Assembly: GCA_018380115.1 (NCBI GenBank)
Contig: JAGZUF010000024.1
Span: 1 to 40,079, forward strand
Direction: 5' to 3'
Source of the DNA: Oscillospiraceae bacterium
GTDB lineage: Bacteria > Bacillota > Clostridia > Oscillospirales > Ruminococcaceae
Length of the DNA stretch: 40,079 nucleotides
Shown: positions 17,055-23,703 of the stretch, piece after piece
Position numbering within the stretch: position 1 is the first letter of the stretch
Layout: every line of letters begins with the position of its first letter
Program-made: the position numbers and the translations under genes
The notes under the pieces: model-generated
Seen by the model: only the letters and a program-made list of their open reading frames with translations
The model's database searches: none
Told to the model about the DNA's origin: nothing

Positions 17055-17674
17055 ACCGGCGCTGTGTGATATTTGCGGGGCTGCCCGTGGCCCCGGAGCT
17101 GTGTGAAGATATTGGCCCGCAGGACATCATCATTACGGCGGACGCCGGCTGGAAAACGGCGCGGGCACTGGGTTTTTTTCCTGCGCTGGCGCTGGGTGAC
17201 TTCGACACGGCACCCGCTCCGGAAGGGCCGGACGTGCTGCGCCTTCCGGCAGAAAAGGACGACACCGATACTTTTTTTGCCGCGCGCCGGGCGCTGGAGA
17301 CAGGGTGCAGCGAGGTGCTGATACTGGGCGGCATAGGCGGCAGGCTGGACCACACGCTTGCCAATATCTGTACGCTGCTGTTTCTGGAGCAGCACGGCGT
17401 GTGCGCATGGCTGCGCAGCGAAACGGCGGCTGTGCGCGTGCTTCTGCCAGGGCAATATGGGTTCCCCGCGCAAAAGGACGTATATGTATCTCTGTTTCCC
17501 ATGAATGGGGACGTGCATGGGCTGTGCCTGCGCGGTTTCCGCTATCCACTGGAACACGCGGTGCTCAGGGCGGCGTCCACGCTGGGCACCAGCAATGAAT
17601 TCGCCGCGCAGGAAGGGTATGTCAGCTTCACATCGGGCAGCCTTATCTATTTGCAGTGTAGAAAAGACAGATGA
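17051..17674 (+). CDS. thiN: Thiamine pyrophosphokinase
   Basis: 207 residues. It transfers pyrophosphate from ATP to thiamine to make thiamine pyrophosphate. The family pattern is visible: TADAGW at 29-34, LALGDFD followed by LPAEKDDTDT, then GGIGGRLDHTLANI, and the C-terminal thiamine-binding part ending near TLGTSNEF. ATG 17051 overlaps the rsgA stop (ATGA). It is the last gene of the long operon; a hairpin at 17686-17718 follows. Confidence 0.93.
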   Translation: MNRRCVIFAGLPVAPELCEDIGPQDIIITADAGWKTARALGFFPALALGDFDTAPAPEGPDVLRLPAEKDDTDTFFAARRALETGCSEVLILGGIGGRLDHTLANICTLLFLEQHGVCAWLRSETAAVRVLLPGQYGFPAQKDVYVSLFPMNGDVHGLCLRGFRYPLEHAVLRAASTLGTSNEFAAQEGYVSFTSGSLIYLQCRKDR

Positions 17675-17685
17675 TTTGCCGCCGT

Positions 17686-17728
17686 GCGGGAGCAGGGGAA
17701 AAGAAGCCCTGTGCCCGCATGGCCTTTT
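17686..17728 (+). terminator. Probable terminator after thiN
   Basis: GCGGGAGCAGGG (17686-17697) pairs with CCCTGTGCCCGC (17707-17718) with one mismatch, followed after a few bases by TTTTT (17724-17728). The T-run is slightly displaced, so efficiency is uncertain. Confidence 0.5.
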
Positions 17729-17859
17729 TGCGCCTGCGGTGTGTCACATTTTTGCCTGCTGCGGTATACGATACAGTAAGCCCTGTGCGCGGGAAAGCAG
17801 TTTTTCCGTGCACAGGAAGATACGGCCCCGCAAAAGGGCACATAGAAGGGGGAAGCGCC

Positions 17860-17931
17860 GTGCAGATCATCGTGTGGAAAAGCCCAAAGCTGCTTTCGGG
17901 GCTGCTGCGTGCCATTTTTAAAATTAAATAA
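17860..17931 (+). CDS. spoVM: Stage V sporulation protein SpoVM (23 residues)
   Basis: A tiny gene, GTG 17860 to TAA 17931, encoding 23 residues that read (V/M)QIIVWKSPKLLSGLLRAIF followed by KIK. This matches SpoVM: an amphipathic helix with the conserved (K)xPKxLxGxLRxxF pattern that recognises the positively curved forespore membrane and recruits SpoIVA. GAAGGGGG (17846-17853) lies 7 nt before the start. Its position just after thiN is the same as in Bacillus subtilis (prpC-prkC-rsgA-rpe-thiN-spoVM), which strongly supports the call. A sigma-E-like GATACAGT (17770-17777) lies upstream, but I see no good -35. A strong terminator follows. Confidence 0.9.
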   Translation: MQIIVWKSPKLLSGLLRAIFKIK

Positions 17932-17947
17932 AAGCAGCATGCCTTGT

Positions 17948-17993
17948 GCAGAAAGGCGCCGACCGTGTTTTGCGGGCGGCGCCTTTCTGCTTT
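17948..17993. terminator. Strong terminator after spoVM
   Basis: A perfect 14-bp stem, GCAGAAAGGCGCCG (17948-17961) with CGGCGCCTTTCTGC (17977-17990), followed by TTT. It separates spoVM from sipL, so sipL needs its own promoter. Confidence 0.8.
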
Positions 17994-18110
17994 CAGCCGG
18001 GCCACCCCGGCCGCAGGCAGATATTCCGTCCGCAGCAGCCGGGGGCAGAATATCGGGCACACAGCGCGAATATAGATACACCAGAACAGCGAAAGGGGCG
18101 ACGAGACCGT

Positions 18111-19634
18111 ATGGAAATCAAGGTGTACCAAGACACCGTCACTGCGGGGCAGGTCATTTGCGATACAAAGCAGGAACTCAGCGTGGAGGCGGAGATCCTC
18201 ATTCCCGACTATCTGCCGCAGGTGTTCAAAATTGTAAAGTGCTTTGTGTCCTGCGTGGTGCTGCAAAAGCAGTTTTCTGCGGGGCGCCTCACTGTGGAGG
18301 GGTATCTGCGCTGTGTGGTACTATACCAGTCGGAAGAGGCGGCCAGCCTGTGCCGCGCCGAACATAAGCTTCCCTTCACAAAGCAGGTAGAGCTTTCAGG
18401 CGAAAATACGGGCGCTGCGCATGCGTGGGTAAGCGGCCAGACGGAATATGTGAACTGCCGCGCAATAAGCGGGCGCCGCGTAGATGTGCGCGGTGCGTTC
18501 CTGATGAATATTTTGGCGATGTGTGCGGCACAGCAGCCCGTTCTTACGGCGCTTTCGGGCGAAGGGGTGGAACAGAAGACGCAGGCTTTGCAGCATGTAG
18601 AATTCTTATGCGCGCCGGAAAAGCTGTGCACGGCCCAGTGCCAGATATTGTTTTCCGCCGCGCCGGATATGGTGCTGGACACCCAGTGCACTGTGGCAGT
18701 GGATGAAGTAAAGCTGACAGAGGGCAAGGCCGTGGTAAAGGGCCGCGCACGCGTCGCGGTACTGTACCGCACGGGCCCCGGCCACGATGTGCAGCAGACA
18801 GAATGCGAGGCGCCCTTCAACGAGGTGCTGGACGCCCCCGGTGCAGACGAGGCATGCAGGGCCTGTGTATCTATACAGCCTGCCGGGTGCACCATTGCAC
18901 AGAATGAGGACGGGGAAGACAGCGCAGAAGGCTACGAGCTTTCTGCCACGCTGGCACTGTGCGTGCGCGTATTCCGCCAGGAAGAGACGATGGCTGTATG
19001 CGATGCGTTTTCTACTCTGCAGAAAACGGTGCTGACAAAACGCGATGTAGTGCTGGATGAGGCGTTCGTGCCCTGCGAACAGGCTGTGACGGCTGCCGCG
19101 GAAGGCGAACTGCCAGACGCTCAGGCGAAGATTATTACCGCACTGGCAACTGCTTTGCCGCCAGAGGTGCTGGAAGAGGAAGGCAAGGCCACGCTGCGCG
19201 GGCGGGCCATAGTGCATCTGCTTTGTGAGAATGCCGTGGGCGAGGTGGACTGCTATGACAAAGCCTGCGAATACTCGCTGGCCCTGCCGCAGGCAAGCGG
19301 CGGCGTGACAGCGCTGTGCGAGGCGCAGGTGGAGCATGTGAGCGCCCAGACGGTGGGCGGCGAGACAAGGGCGGATGTGGCCCTTACCGTGCGCGGCGCC
19401 CTGCTGTGCCGCACGCACCACACCCTGCTGGAAAACGTGGAGGCTGCGGGCCCGCGCGAAGAGGAGGCAAGCGACATCGCGCTGCGCATTTATTTTGCAC
19501 ACGAGGGGGAAGAGGTGTTCGACATTGCACGCCGCTATGCTTCCAGCCCGCAGAGCATCGTGCAGGCGAATGCGCTGGATGACGATGTGCGCCTGAATGC
19601 AGCGCGCAGGCTGCTCATCCCGTGCGCGCGGTGA
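18111..19634 (+). CDS. sipL: SipL-like SpoIVA-interacting protein (DUF3794 repeats plus LysM)
   Basis: 507 residues. The protein consists of successive DUF3794-type segments (about 1-100, 160-290 and 315-445) and a C-terminal LysM domain (about 460-507: IYFAHEGEEVFDIARRYASS...LLIPCAR). This architecture matches SipL, the Clostridioides difficile spore coat morphogenetic protein that binds SpoIVA through its LysM domain. The next gene, 23 nt downstream, is spoIVA itself, and spoVM is just upstream, which makes the assignment robust. ATG 18111 follows GAAAGGGG (18091-18098). There is no signal peptide, as expected for a mother-cell cytoplasmic protein. Sporulation-specific (sigma-E) expression is expected; I could not identify a clean promoter. 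Confidence 0.88.
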   Translation: MEIKVYQDTVTAGQVICDTKQELSVEAEILIPDYLPQVFKIVKCFVSCVVLQKQFSAGRLTVEGYLRCVVLYQSEEAASLCRAEHKLPFTKQVELSGENTGAAHAWVSGQTEYVNCRAISGRRVDVRGAFLMNILAMCAAQQPVLTALSGEGVEQKTQALQHVEFLCAPEKLCTAQCQILFSAAPDMVLDTQCTVAVDEVKLTEGKAVVKGRARVAVLYRTGPGHDVQQTECEAPFNEVLDAPGADEACRACVSIQPAGCTIAQNEDGEDSAEGYELSATLALCVRVFRQEETMAVCDAFSTLQKTVLTKRDVVLDEAFVPCEQAVTAAAEGELPDAQAKIITALATALPPEVLEEEGKATLRGRAIVHLLCENAVGEVDCYDKACEYSLALPQASGGVTALCEAQVEHVSAQTVGGETRADVALTVRGALLCRTHHTLLENVEAAGPREEEASDIALRIYFAHEGEEVFDIARRYASSPQSIVQANALDDDVRLNAARRLLIPCAR

Positions 19635-19657
19635 GAAAAAACGAGGAGGAAAGCACG

Positions 19658-21130
19658 ATGGAATACTCTGACCTTTATGCCGACATCGCCGAGCGCACAG
19701 GCGGCGATATTTACATTGGCGTGGTAGGCCCGGTGCGCACGGGCAAAAGCACGCTTATCAAGCGGTTTATGGAGCTGATGATCCTGCCGGAGATCAATGA
19801 CGAGGCCTTTGGCCGCCGCGCAAGGGATGAGCTGCCGCAGTCTGCCGCAGGGCGCACCATTATGACGACAGAGCCAAAGTTCGTGCCGGAACAGGCGGTG
19901 CGGCTGGAGCTGGACGGCGGCATCGAACTGCGCGCCCGCATGATAGACTGTGTGGGCTACCTTGTGCCCGGGGCCATGGGCCATGAGGAGGGCGAAAGGC
20001 CCCGCATGGTAAAAAGCCCCTGGTTCGACGAAGAAGTGCCGTTTGACACCGCGGCCGAAATGGGCACGCGCAAGGTGATATGTGAACATTCCACCATAGG
20101 CCTCGTCGTCACGACGGACGGCTCTATCAGCGACATCCCGCGCGAAAATTATCTTGAGGCTGAACAGCGTGTGATAGAGGAGCTGGAGGCTATCCACAAG
20201 CCCTTTGTCATCCTGCTGAACTGTGTGGCGCCGCAGGCGCCGGAAAGCCTGGCCCTTGCTGGTCGGCTGCAGGAAAAATACGGCCACGCCGTGCTGCCGG
20301 TGTCGTGTGCCGAAATGACGGAAGAAACCATCCATGAAGTGCTGCGCCAGGTGCTGCTGGAGTTCCCGGTGAAGGAGCTTGCCTTCGCCATGCCAAAATG
20401 GGTGACCATGCTTTCGCCCGAACACTGGCTGCAGCAGGAGCTTTACTCGGCTGTGCGCGAGTATGCCGAAGGCATTTCAGCCATGCGCGACCTCACGGAC
20501 GGGGCGGGCCCGGCCTGCCCCAGCGTACAGGAGAGCCGCGTGCGCGCACTTCACATGGGCACCGGCTGCGCAGAGGTGGCCCTGCGGCTGGACGACGGCA
20601 TTTTCTACACCGTGCTCAGCGAGGAAACAGGCCTTGATGTGCCCGATGAAGAAAGCCTGCTGCCTTGTGTACTGAAGCTGGCACGGGTAAAGGCGCAGTA
20701 CGATAGGCTGCAAAGTGCTTTGGAGGAGGTAAATGCCACCGGCTATGGTATCGTGATGCCATCTATGGACGAACTGCGCCTGGAAGAGCCGGAAATCATC
20801 CACCAGGGCGGGCGCAGCGGTGTGCGCCTGAAGGCCAGTGCACCCTCCATCCATATGATGAAGATAGAGACGCACACCGAGGTCTCGCCCATTGTGGGAA
20901 GTGAAAAGCAGACAGAAGAGCTGGTGGCAAGCCTGCTGCAGGAATTTGAAGAGGACCCGCTGAAGCTGTGGCAGTCGAATATCTTCGGCAAAAGCCTGCA
21001 CGAGCTGGTGAACGAGGGCCTGCAGGCAAAGCTTTTGAACATGCCCATGCCCGCCCGCGCCAAAATGCAGGAGACGCTGGAGCGCGTCATCAACGAAGGC
21101 TGTTCCGGCCTTATCTGCATCCTGCTGTAA
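19658..21130 (+). CDS. spoIVA: Stage IV sporulation protein A (spore coat ATPase)
   Basis: 490 residues, the family length. SpoIVA is a mother-cell ATPase that polymerises on the forespore surface to form the basal coat. The start MEYSDLYADIAERTGGDIYIG and the Walker A motif GPVRTGKS (24-31) are characteristic, as is the C-terminus GCSGLICILL, which contacts SpoVM in Bacillus. ATG 19658 has AGGAGGA at 19644-19650. It lies 23 nt behind sipL and is probably cotranscribed with it. A strong terminator follows at 21212. Confidence 0.96.
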   Translation: MEYSDLYADIAERTGGDIYIGVVGPVRTGKSTLIKRFMELMILPEINDEAFGRRARDELPQSAAGRTIMTTEPKFVPEQAVRLELDGGIELRARMIDCVGYLVPGAMGHEEGERPRMVKSPWFDEEVPFDTAAEMGTRKVICEHSTIGLVVTTDGSISDIPRENYLEAEQRVIEELEAIHKPFVILLNCVAPQAPESLALAGRLQEKYGHAVLPVSCAEMTEETIHEVLRQVLLEFPVKELAFAMPKWVTMLSPEHWLQQELYSAVREYAEGISAMRDLTDGAGPACPSVQESRVRALHMGTGCAEVALRLDDGIFYTVLSEETGLDVPDEESLLPCVLKLARVKAQYDRLQSALEEVNATGYGIVMPSMDELRLEEPEIIHQGGRSGVRLKASAPSIHMMKIETHTEVSPIVGSEKQTEELVASLLQEFEEDPLKLWQSNIFGKSLHELVNEGLQAKLLNMPMPARAKMQETLERVINEGCSGLICILL

Positions 21131-21211
21131 TAAAAACGGAGCACAGCCCTTGCAGCGGCGCGCATGTTCGCCTGCCGCGCAGGGCCGAAAAGCAGGCACG
21201 GGAAGGGCCCG

Positions 21212-21251
21212 GCGCCCCGCACGCATTTTTTATGTGCGTGCGGGGCGCTTT
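21212..21251 (+). terminator. Terminator after spoIVA
   Basis: A perfect 14-bp stem, GCGCCCCGCACGCA (21212-21225) with TGCGTGCGGGGCGC (21235-21248), then TTT. Confidence 0.8.
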
Positions 21252-21313
21252 GCTTGTATGCTTTAGCGAAATGCCCCCAGCTATGCAGGGGAGAGTAAAA
21301 AGAATTAAATAGT

Positions 21314-21381
21314 GAAAAACCTTCTGGCAGAATGGAAGCTGCGGTCGGGCAACTGCAACAACAATCACCAGGAGGTTTTTC
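21314..21381 (+). promoter_or_regulatory. Inverted repeat hiding the tnpA ribosome binding site
   Basis: GAAAAACCTTCTGG (21314-21327) is complementary to CCAGGAGGTTTTTC (21368-21381) with one exception (a T:G pair in RNA). The second arm contains the AGGAGG site. A stem of this sort in the leader of IS200 tnpA is known to repress transposase translation. Confidence 0.65.
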
Positions 21382-21405
21382 GATAAAAGAAAAGATATAG
21401 GAAAT

Positions 21406-21859
21406 TTGCAGCATATGGCATGGAGGCGTCAATACCATATCGTATTTGCTCCCAAATACAGAAGGCCAGCCATATATAGACAGATCAAGAAGGATGCCGG
21501 ACAAATTCTGCGGAAACTATGCGAACAAAAAGGTGTGGAAATTATAGAAGCAGAAGCATGCCCAGACCATATTCACATGCTAATCAGCATACCGCCCAAG
21601 TACGGTGTATCACAAATCATGGGGTATCTCAAAGGAAAAAGCAGCCTAATGATATTCGACCTGCATGCGAATTTAAAATACAAGTGCGGAGACAGGCATT
21701 TTCTGGGCAAGAGGGTACTATGCAGACACGGTAGGACGAAATAAAAAGCAGATACAAGAGTACATACGGAGTCAATTAGAGGAGGACAAAATCGCGGACC
21801 AAATCAGCATCAAGGAATTCACTAACCCGTTTACGGGCAGCAAGAATCCCAAGGCATGA
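21406..21859 (+). pseudogene. tnpA: IS200-type transposase TnpA, frameshifted
   Basis: The first part reads as a Y1-HUH transposase: YHIVFAPKYRRPAIY, then the HUH motif in CPDHIHML (HIH at 21568-21576), and PKYGVSQIMGYLKGKSSLMIFD. At TTTT (21699-21702) there is one T too many: the first frame then stops at 21744, while the expected continuation (FWARGYYADTVGRNKKQIQEY ... FTNPFTGSKNPKA) lies in the next frame and ends at TGA 21859. The catalytic Tyr (21716-21721) is in the second frame, so the first product alone would be inactive. The natural start is also unclear: AGGAGG (21370-21375) lies about 30 nt before the first in-frame TTG/ATG (21406/21415). Confidence 0.8.
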
Positions 21860-21995
21860 AAATATCCCCTTCAGGGGCGGCCATGAGTCGGCAATGCAGT
21901 TGGCCGACCCATTTGCGCCCCCTTTAGGGGCGTTGTCCGTATTGTGCCCTTTCAGGGCTTACGCAAGCCCCCGGCTTTGCCGAGGGGCCTGACTT

Positions 21996-22145
21996 GGAGA
22001 GAAAGCGGGGCTGTCAGCCCCCCGAAAAAAATACCAAGGAGCGTTCCGGCCGGGCGAAAGCGAAGGGAGCGGCTTTGCGCCGCCCCACGGCCGCTGCCTG
22101 CCAGCCGACTCTGCCGTTCCGCGCCCGCTGAGGCCAAACGGCTTT
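21996..22145. other. Gene-free stretch between the IS and the flavodoxin-like gene
   Basis: GC-rich, with a short GGGGCTGTCAGCCCC palindrome near 22008-22022. No gene or clear regulatory element is recognised. Confidence 0.4.
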
Positions 22146-22691
22146 TTATAACCCTTTTCCGAGTTCGTACGCGTCTTTCAGCTTTTCATTCTCCGCAATA
22201 TCGCCGGCCGTGTATACGCCGCCGCAGAGAACCTTTCCGCGGCCTTTCCAATTGAGGTGCTTCATCAGATTATCATACCAGAAGACGGCTTCTTCGTATT
22301 CATTTCCTTCAGCGGCCATTAAAAGCACACACTCTTTTGCAGGGTGCGCCAAATCTCCGTCGCACTCGGCAACGGCATACAGCCGGTCGACTACGCATTT
22401 CAGCTGCCCGCTGATCGTCCAGAAATATAGGGGGGAAGCCAGGCACACCACATCAGCCTCCCGGTAAGCGGTATAAATTTTCTGCATGCCGTCCTTCTGA
22501 ACGCAGGGGCTCTCCGGGCTGCCGCCACCCCTGCCGCAGTCCCGGCAAGGGCGGATATCCATCTTTTGCAGTTCAAAGTAAGTAATCTGATGGCCCGTCG
22601 CTTCTGCGCCTCCGGCAAACGCCCGAATCAACCCGGAGGCATTCCCGTTTGTTTGGGGGCTTCAGTTCAAAACCACGATCTTCTTTCCCAT
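22146..22691 (-). pseudogene. Flavodoxin-like NAD(P)H FMN reductase/iron-sulfur flavoprotein with an in-frame TGA at codon 10
   Basis: Reading from ATG 22691 gives MGKKIVVLN-stop-SPQTNGNASGLIRAFAGG and then a complete flavodoxin-fold protein. TGA (22664-22662) stands where the family has Gly in the FMN-phosphate loop (GSP), so a single GGA-to-TGA change explains it. The ATG has an AAGGGAG site and a good promoter, so the 5' signals are intact. The rest has CRDCGRGGGSPESPC, resembling the cysteine cluster of iron-sulfur flavoproteins, and SPLYFWTISGQLKCVVDRLY. A shorter product from TTG 22631 (161 residues) is possible but would lack the first strand and the FMN loop. Codon use is more AT-rich than in neighbouring genes. 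Confidence 0.75.
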
Positions 22692-22742
22692 GCAGTATTT
22701 CTCCCTTCATATGGCAACATTTTCTGCAGACTGTGCTTCCGA

Positions 22743-22771
22743 ATTATAATATAACATACAGGCTGCGGCAA
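22743..22771 (-). promoter_or_regulatory. Promoter of the flavodoxin-like gene
   Basis: On the minus strand TTGCCG (22771-22766), a 17-nt spacer and a perfect TATAAT (22748-22743), about 50 nt before ATG 22691. Confidence 0.7.
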
Positions 22772-22955
22772 AATTCCCTGAAACGGCAAACAGACGATAT
22801 GCGTGCGCTTTTTCGGAATTTTCGATGCCGCCGAAAAAGGCAGTGGCATTTGAAACGGCAGGAAAACGGGGGAACGGCAGCGCGGCGGCGCATGAAACGC
22901 GCTACCCGCCCCGAAAGCGGCTCGGATGACGTTCATCTTCCCCGAAAAGAAAAAT

Positions 22956-23159
22956 TCATCTGTTCTTTTTGATCTCGCAAACGATCCAGCAGGCGCAGCC
23001 TGCAATGACCGCGCAGATCAAAAGGCCTGTAAATCCGATTGCGTTGAGCACCGAATCGTTGCCAAAAAACGGAAAGAAGTTAAACATTGCGCCACAATAC
23101 CACAGGACGAAAAAGCCTGCAATAATTGAAAGCGCAATTCTTATAATATCTTTTTCCAT
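22956..23159 (-). CDS. Small two-helix membrane protein, unknown
   Basis: 67 residues, MEKDIIRIALSIIAGFFVLW followed by a short FF/GN-containing loop and a second hydrophobic helix (about 40-61), ending in a basic tail EIKKNR. No family recognised. ATG 23159 is preceded by AGGAAGG at a suitable distance. Its codons (ATA, ATT, AAA) are more AT-rich than the chromosomal neighbours, like the adjacent IS and flavodoxin-like gene, which suggests that the whole 21.3-23.2 kb islet was acquired. The two hydrophobic segments and positive ends support a real protein rather than a chance frame. Confidence 0.6.
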   Translation of the reverse strand: MEKDIIRIALSIIAGFFVLWYCGAMFNFFPFFGNDSVLNAIGFTGLLICAVIAGCACWIVCEIKKNR

Positions 23160-23195
23160 ATATAATCTTCCTTCCTCATCAGGCTGTACGTTTTC

Positions 23196-23224
23196 ATTTT
23201 ACCATAATTCCGGAAGAATGAAAA
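23196..23224 (-). promoter_or_regulatory. Possible promoter of the small membrane protein gene
   Basis: On the minus strand TTTTCA (23224-23219), a 17-nt spacer and TAAAAT (23201-23196), 37 nt upstream of the ATG. The -35 match is weak. Confidence 0.35.
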
Positions 23225-23592
23225 TTGGGAATGTTCCGGGCGCTTCTTCTGTCTTTTGAGCATGCGGCGGCCTTGGAAACGGAATGCCGGGCCAAAAAGG
23301 CGTGCCGGACGGGGAAGGCTCGCTTCCGGGCGCTTGATCCGAAGGCCGCTTCGGAATGCCGCAATGTAACGGGGCCGCGGTGCGCGCGGCAGCGCCAAAG
23401 CGCGCTGTGGGAACGGGGAGGAAAAGCCTTTTCATGAAAAACGGAAAAGAAAGGCCGGTCCCAACAGCGCCCGCCTTTTTTGCACTGTTTTCCGCTTGGC
23501 CCCGGCTTTCCGGCGGGCGGAGTTTTTCGGCGGAGCCGGTGCGCTTTCGGCTCGAAATTTCTGCAAAAGCGGCGGGGAATACGGCTGAAAGA

Positions 23593-23621
23593 TTGATTAT
23601 TACCCCCAAATATTGTATTAT
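23593..23621 (+). promoter_or_regulatory. Promoter for the CapD-like/phosphoglycosyl transferase genes
   Basis: TTGATT (23593-23598), a 17-nt spacer and TATTAT (23616-23621). A start of transcription near 23628 excludes translation starts further upstream in the CapD-like frame. Confidence 0.6.
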
Positions 23622-23703
23622 AATAAAAATATCATGGATTCGTGCGCGTTCGGGGCCGACAGGGGCAGCAGCGCGCTTCGTTTCGGTTTTAGGTGATGAA
23701 GGT

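Larger units (their letters stand above)
21308..21995 (+). mobile_element. IS200/IS605-family insertion sequence with frameshifted tnpA
   Basis: The element has a 5' stem that occludes the ribosome binding site, a TnpA (Y1 HUH) gene, and a 3' end packed with small hairpins (CCCCTTCAGGGG at about 21867-21876, GCCCCCTTTAGGGGC at about 21917-21931, GCCCTTTCAGGGC at about 21946-21958, and a terminal stem to 21995). The right end resembles bases 1-100 of this window. IS200 elements have no inverted terminal repeats and do not duplicate their target, so the left boundary near 21308 is only an estimate. Base composition is distinctly more AT-rich than the neighbours. Confidence 0.75.
23160..23703. 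other. 544-bp gene-free region before the glycan genes
   Basis: No gene is supported: the plus-strand frame that continues upstream of the CapD-like gene reads as a Pro/Arg/Ala-rich sequence without family features and lies before the promoter. The region contains the divergent promoters at 23196-23224 (-) and 23593-23621 (+), and scattered CCGGAATG/CGGAATGCC words. Between about 23230 and 23580 I see nothing functional. Confidence 0.5.

Noticed and set aside
17932..18110. Sigma-E promoter for sipL
   Set aside because: AATATC and GATACACC words occur upstream but not at the 13-15 nt spacing expected.
22662..22664. TGA as a selenocysteine codon in the flavodoxin-like gene
   Set aside because: The position is normally Gly in the FMN loop, not a redox Cys, and I see no convincing stem-loop just downstream. 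TGA is used as a normal stop by many genes in the window.
23356..23703. N-terminal extension of the CapD-like protein
   Set aside because: It lies partly before the promoter at 23593-23621, is Pro/Ala/Arg-rich, and the first family membrane helix begins only after 23704.
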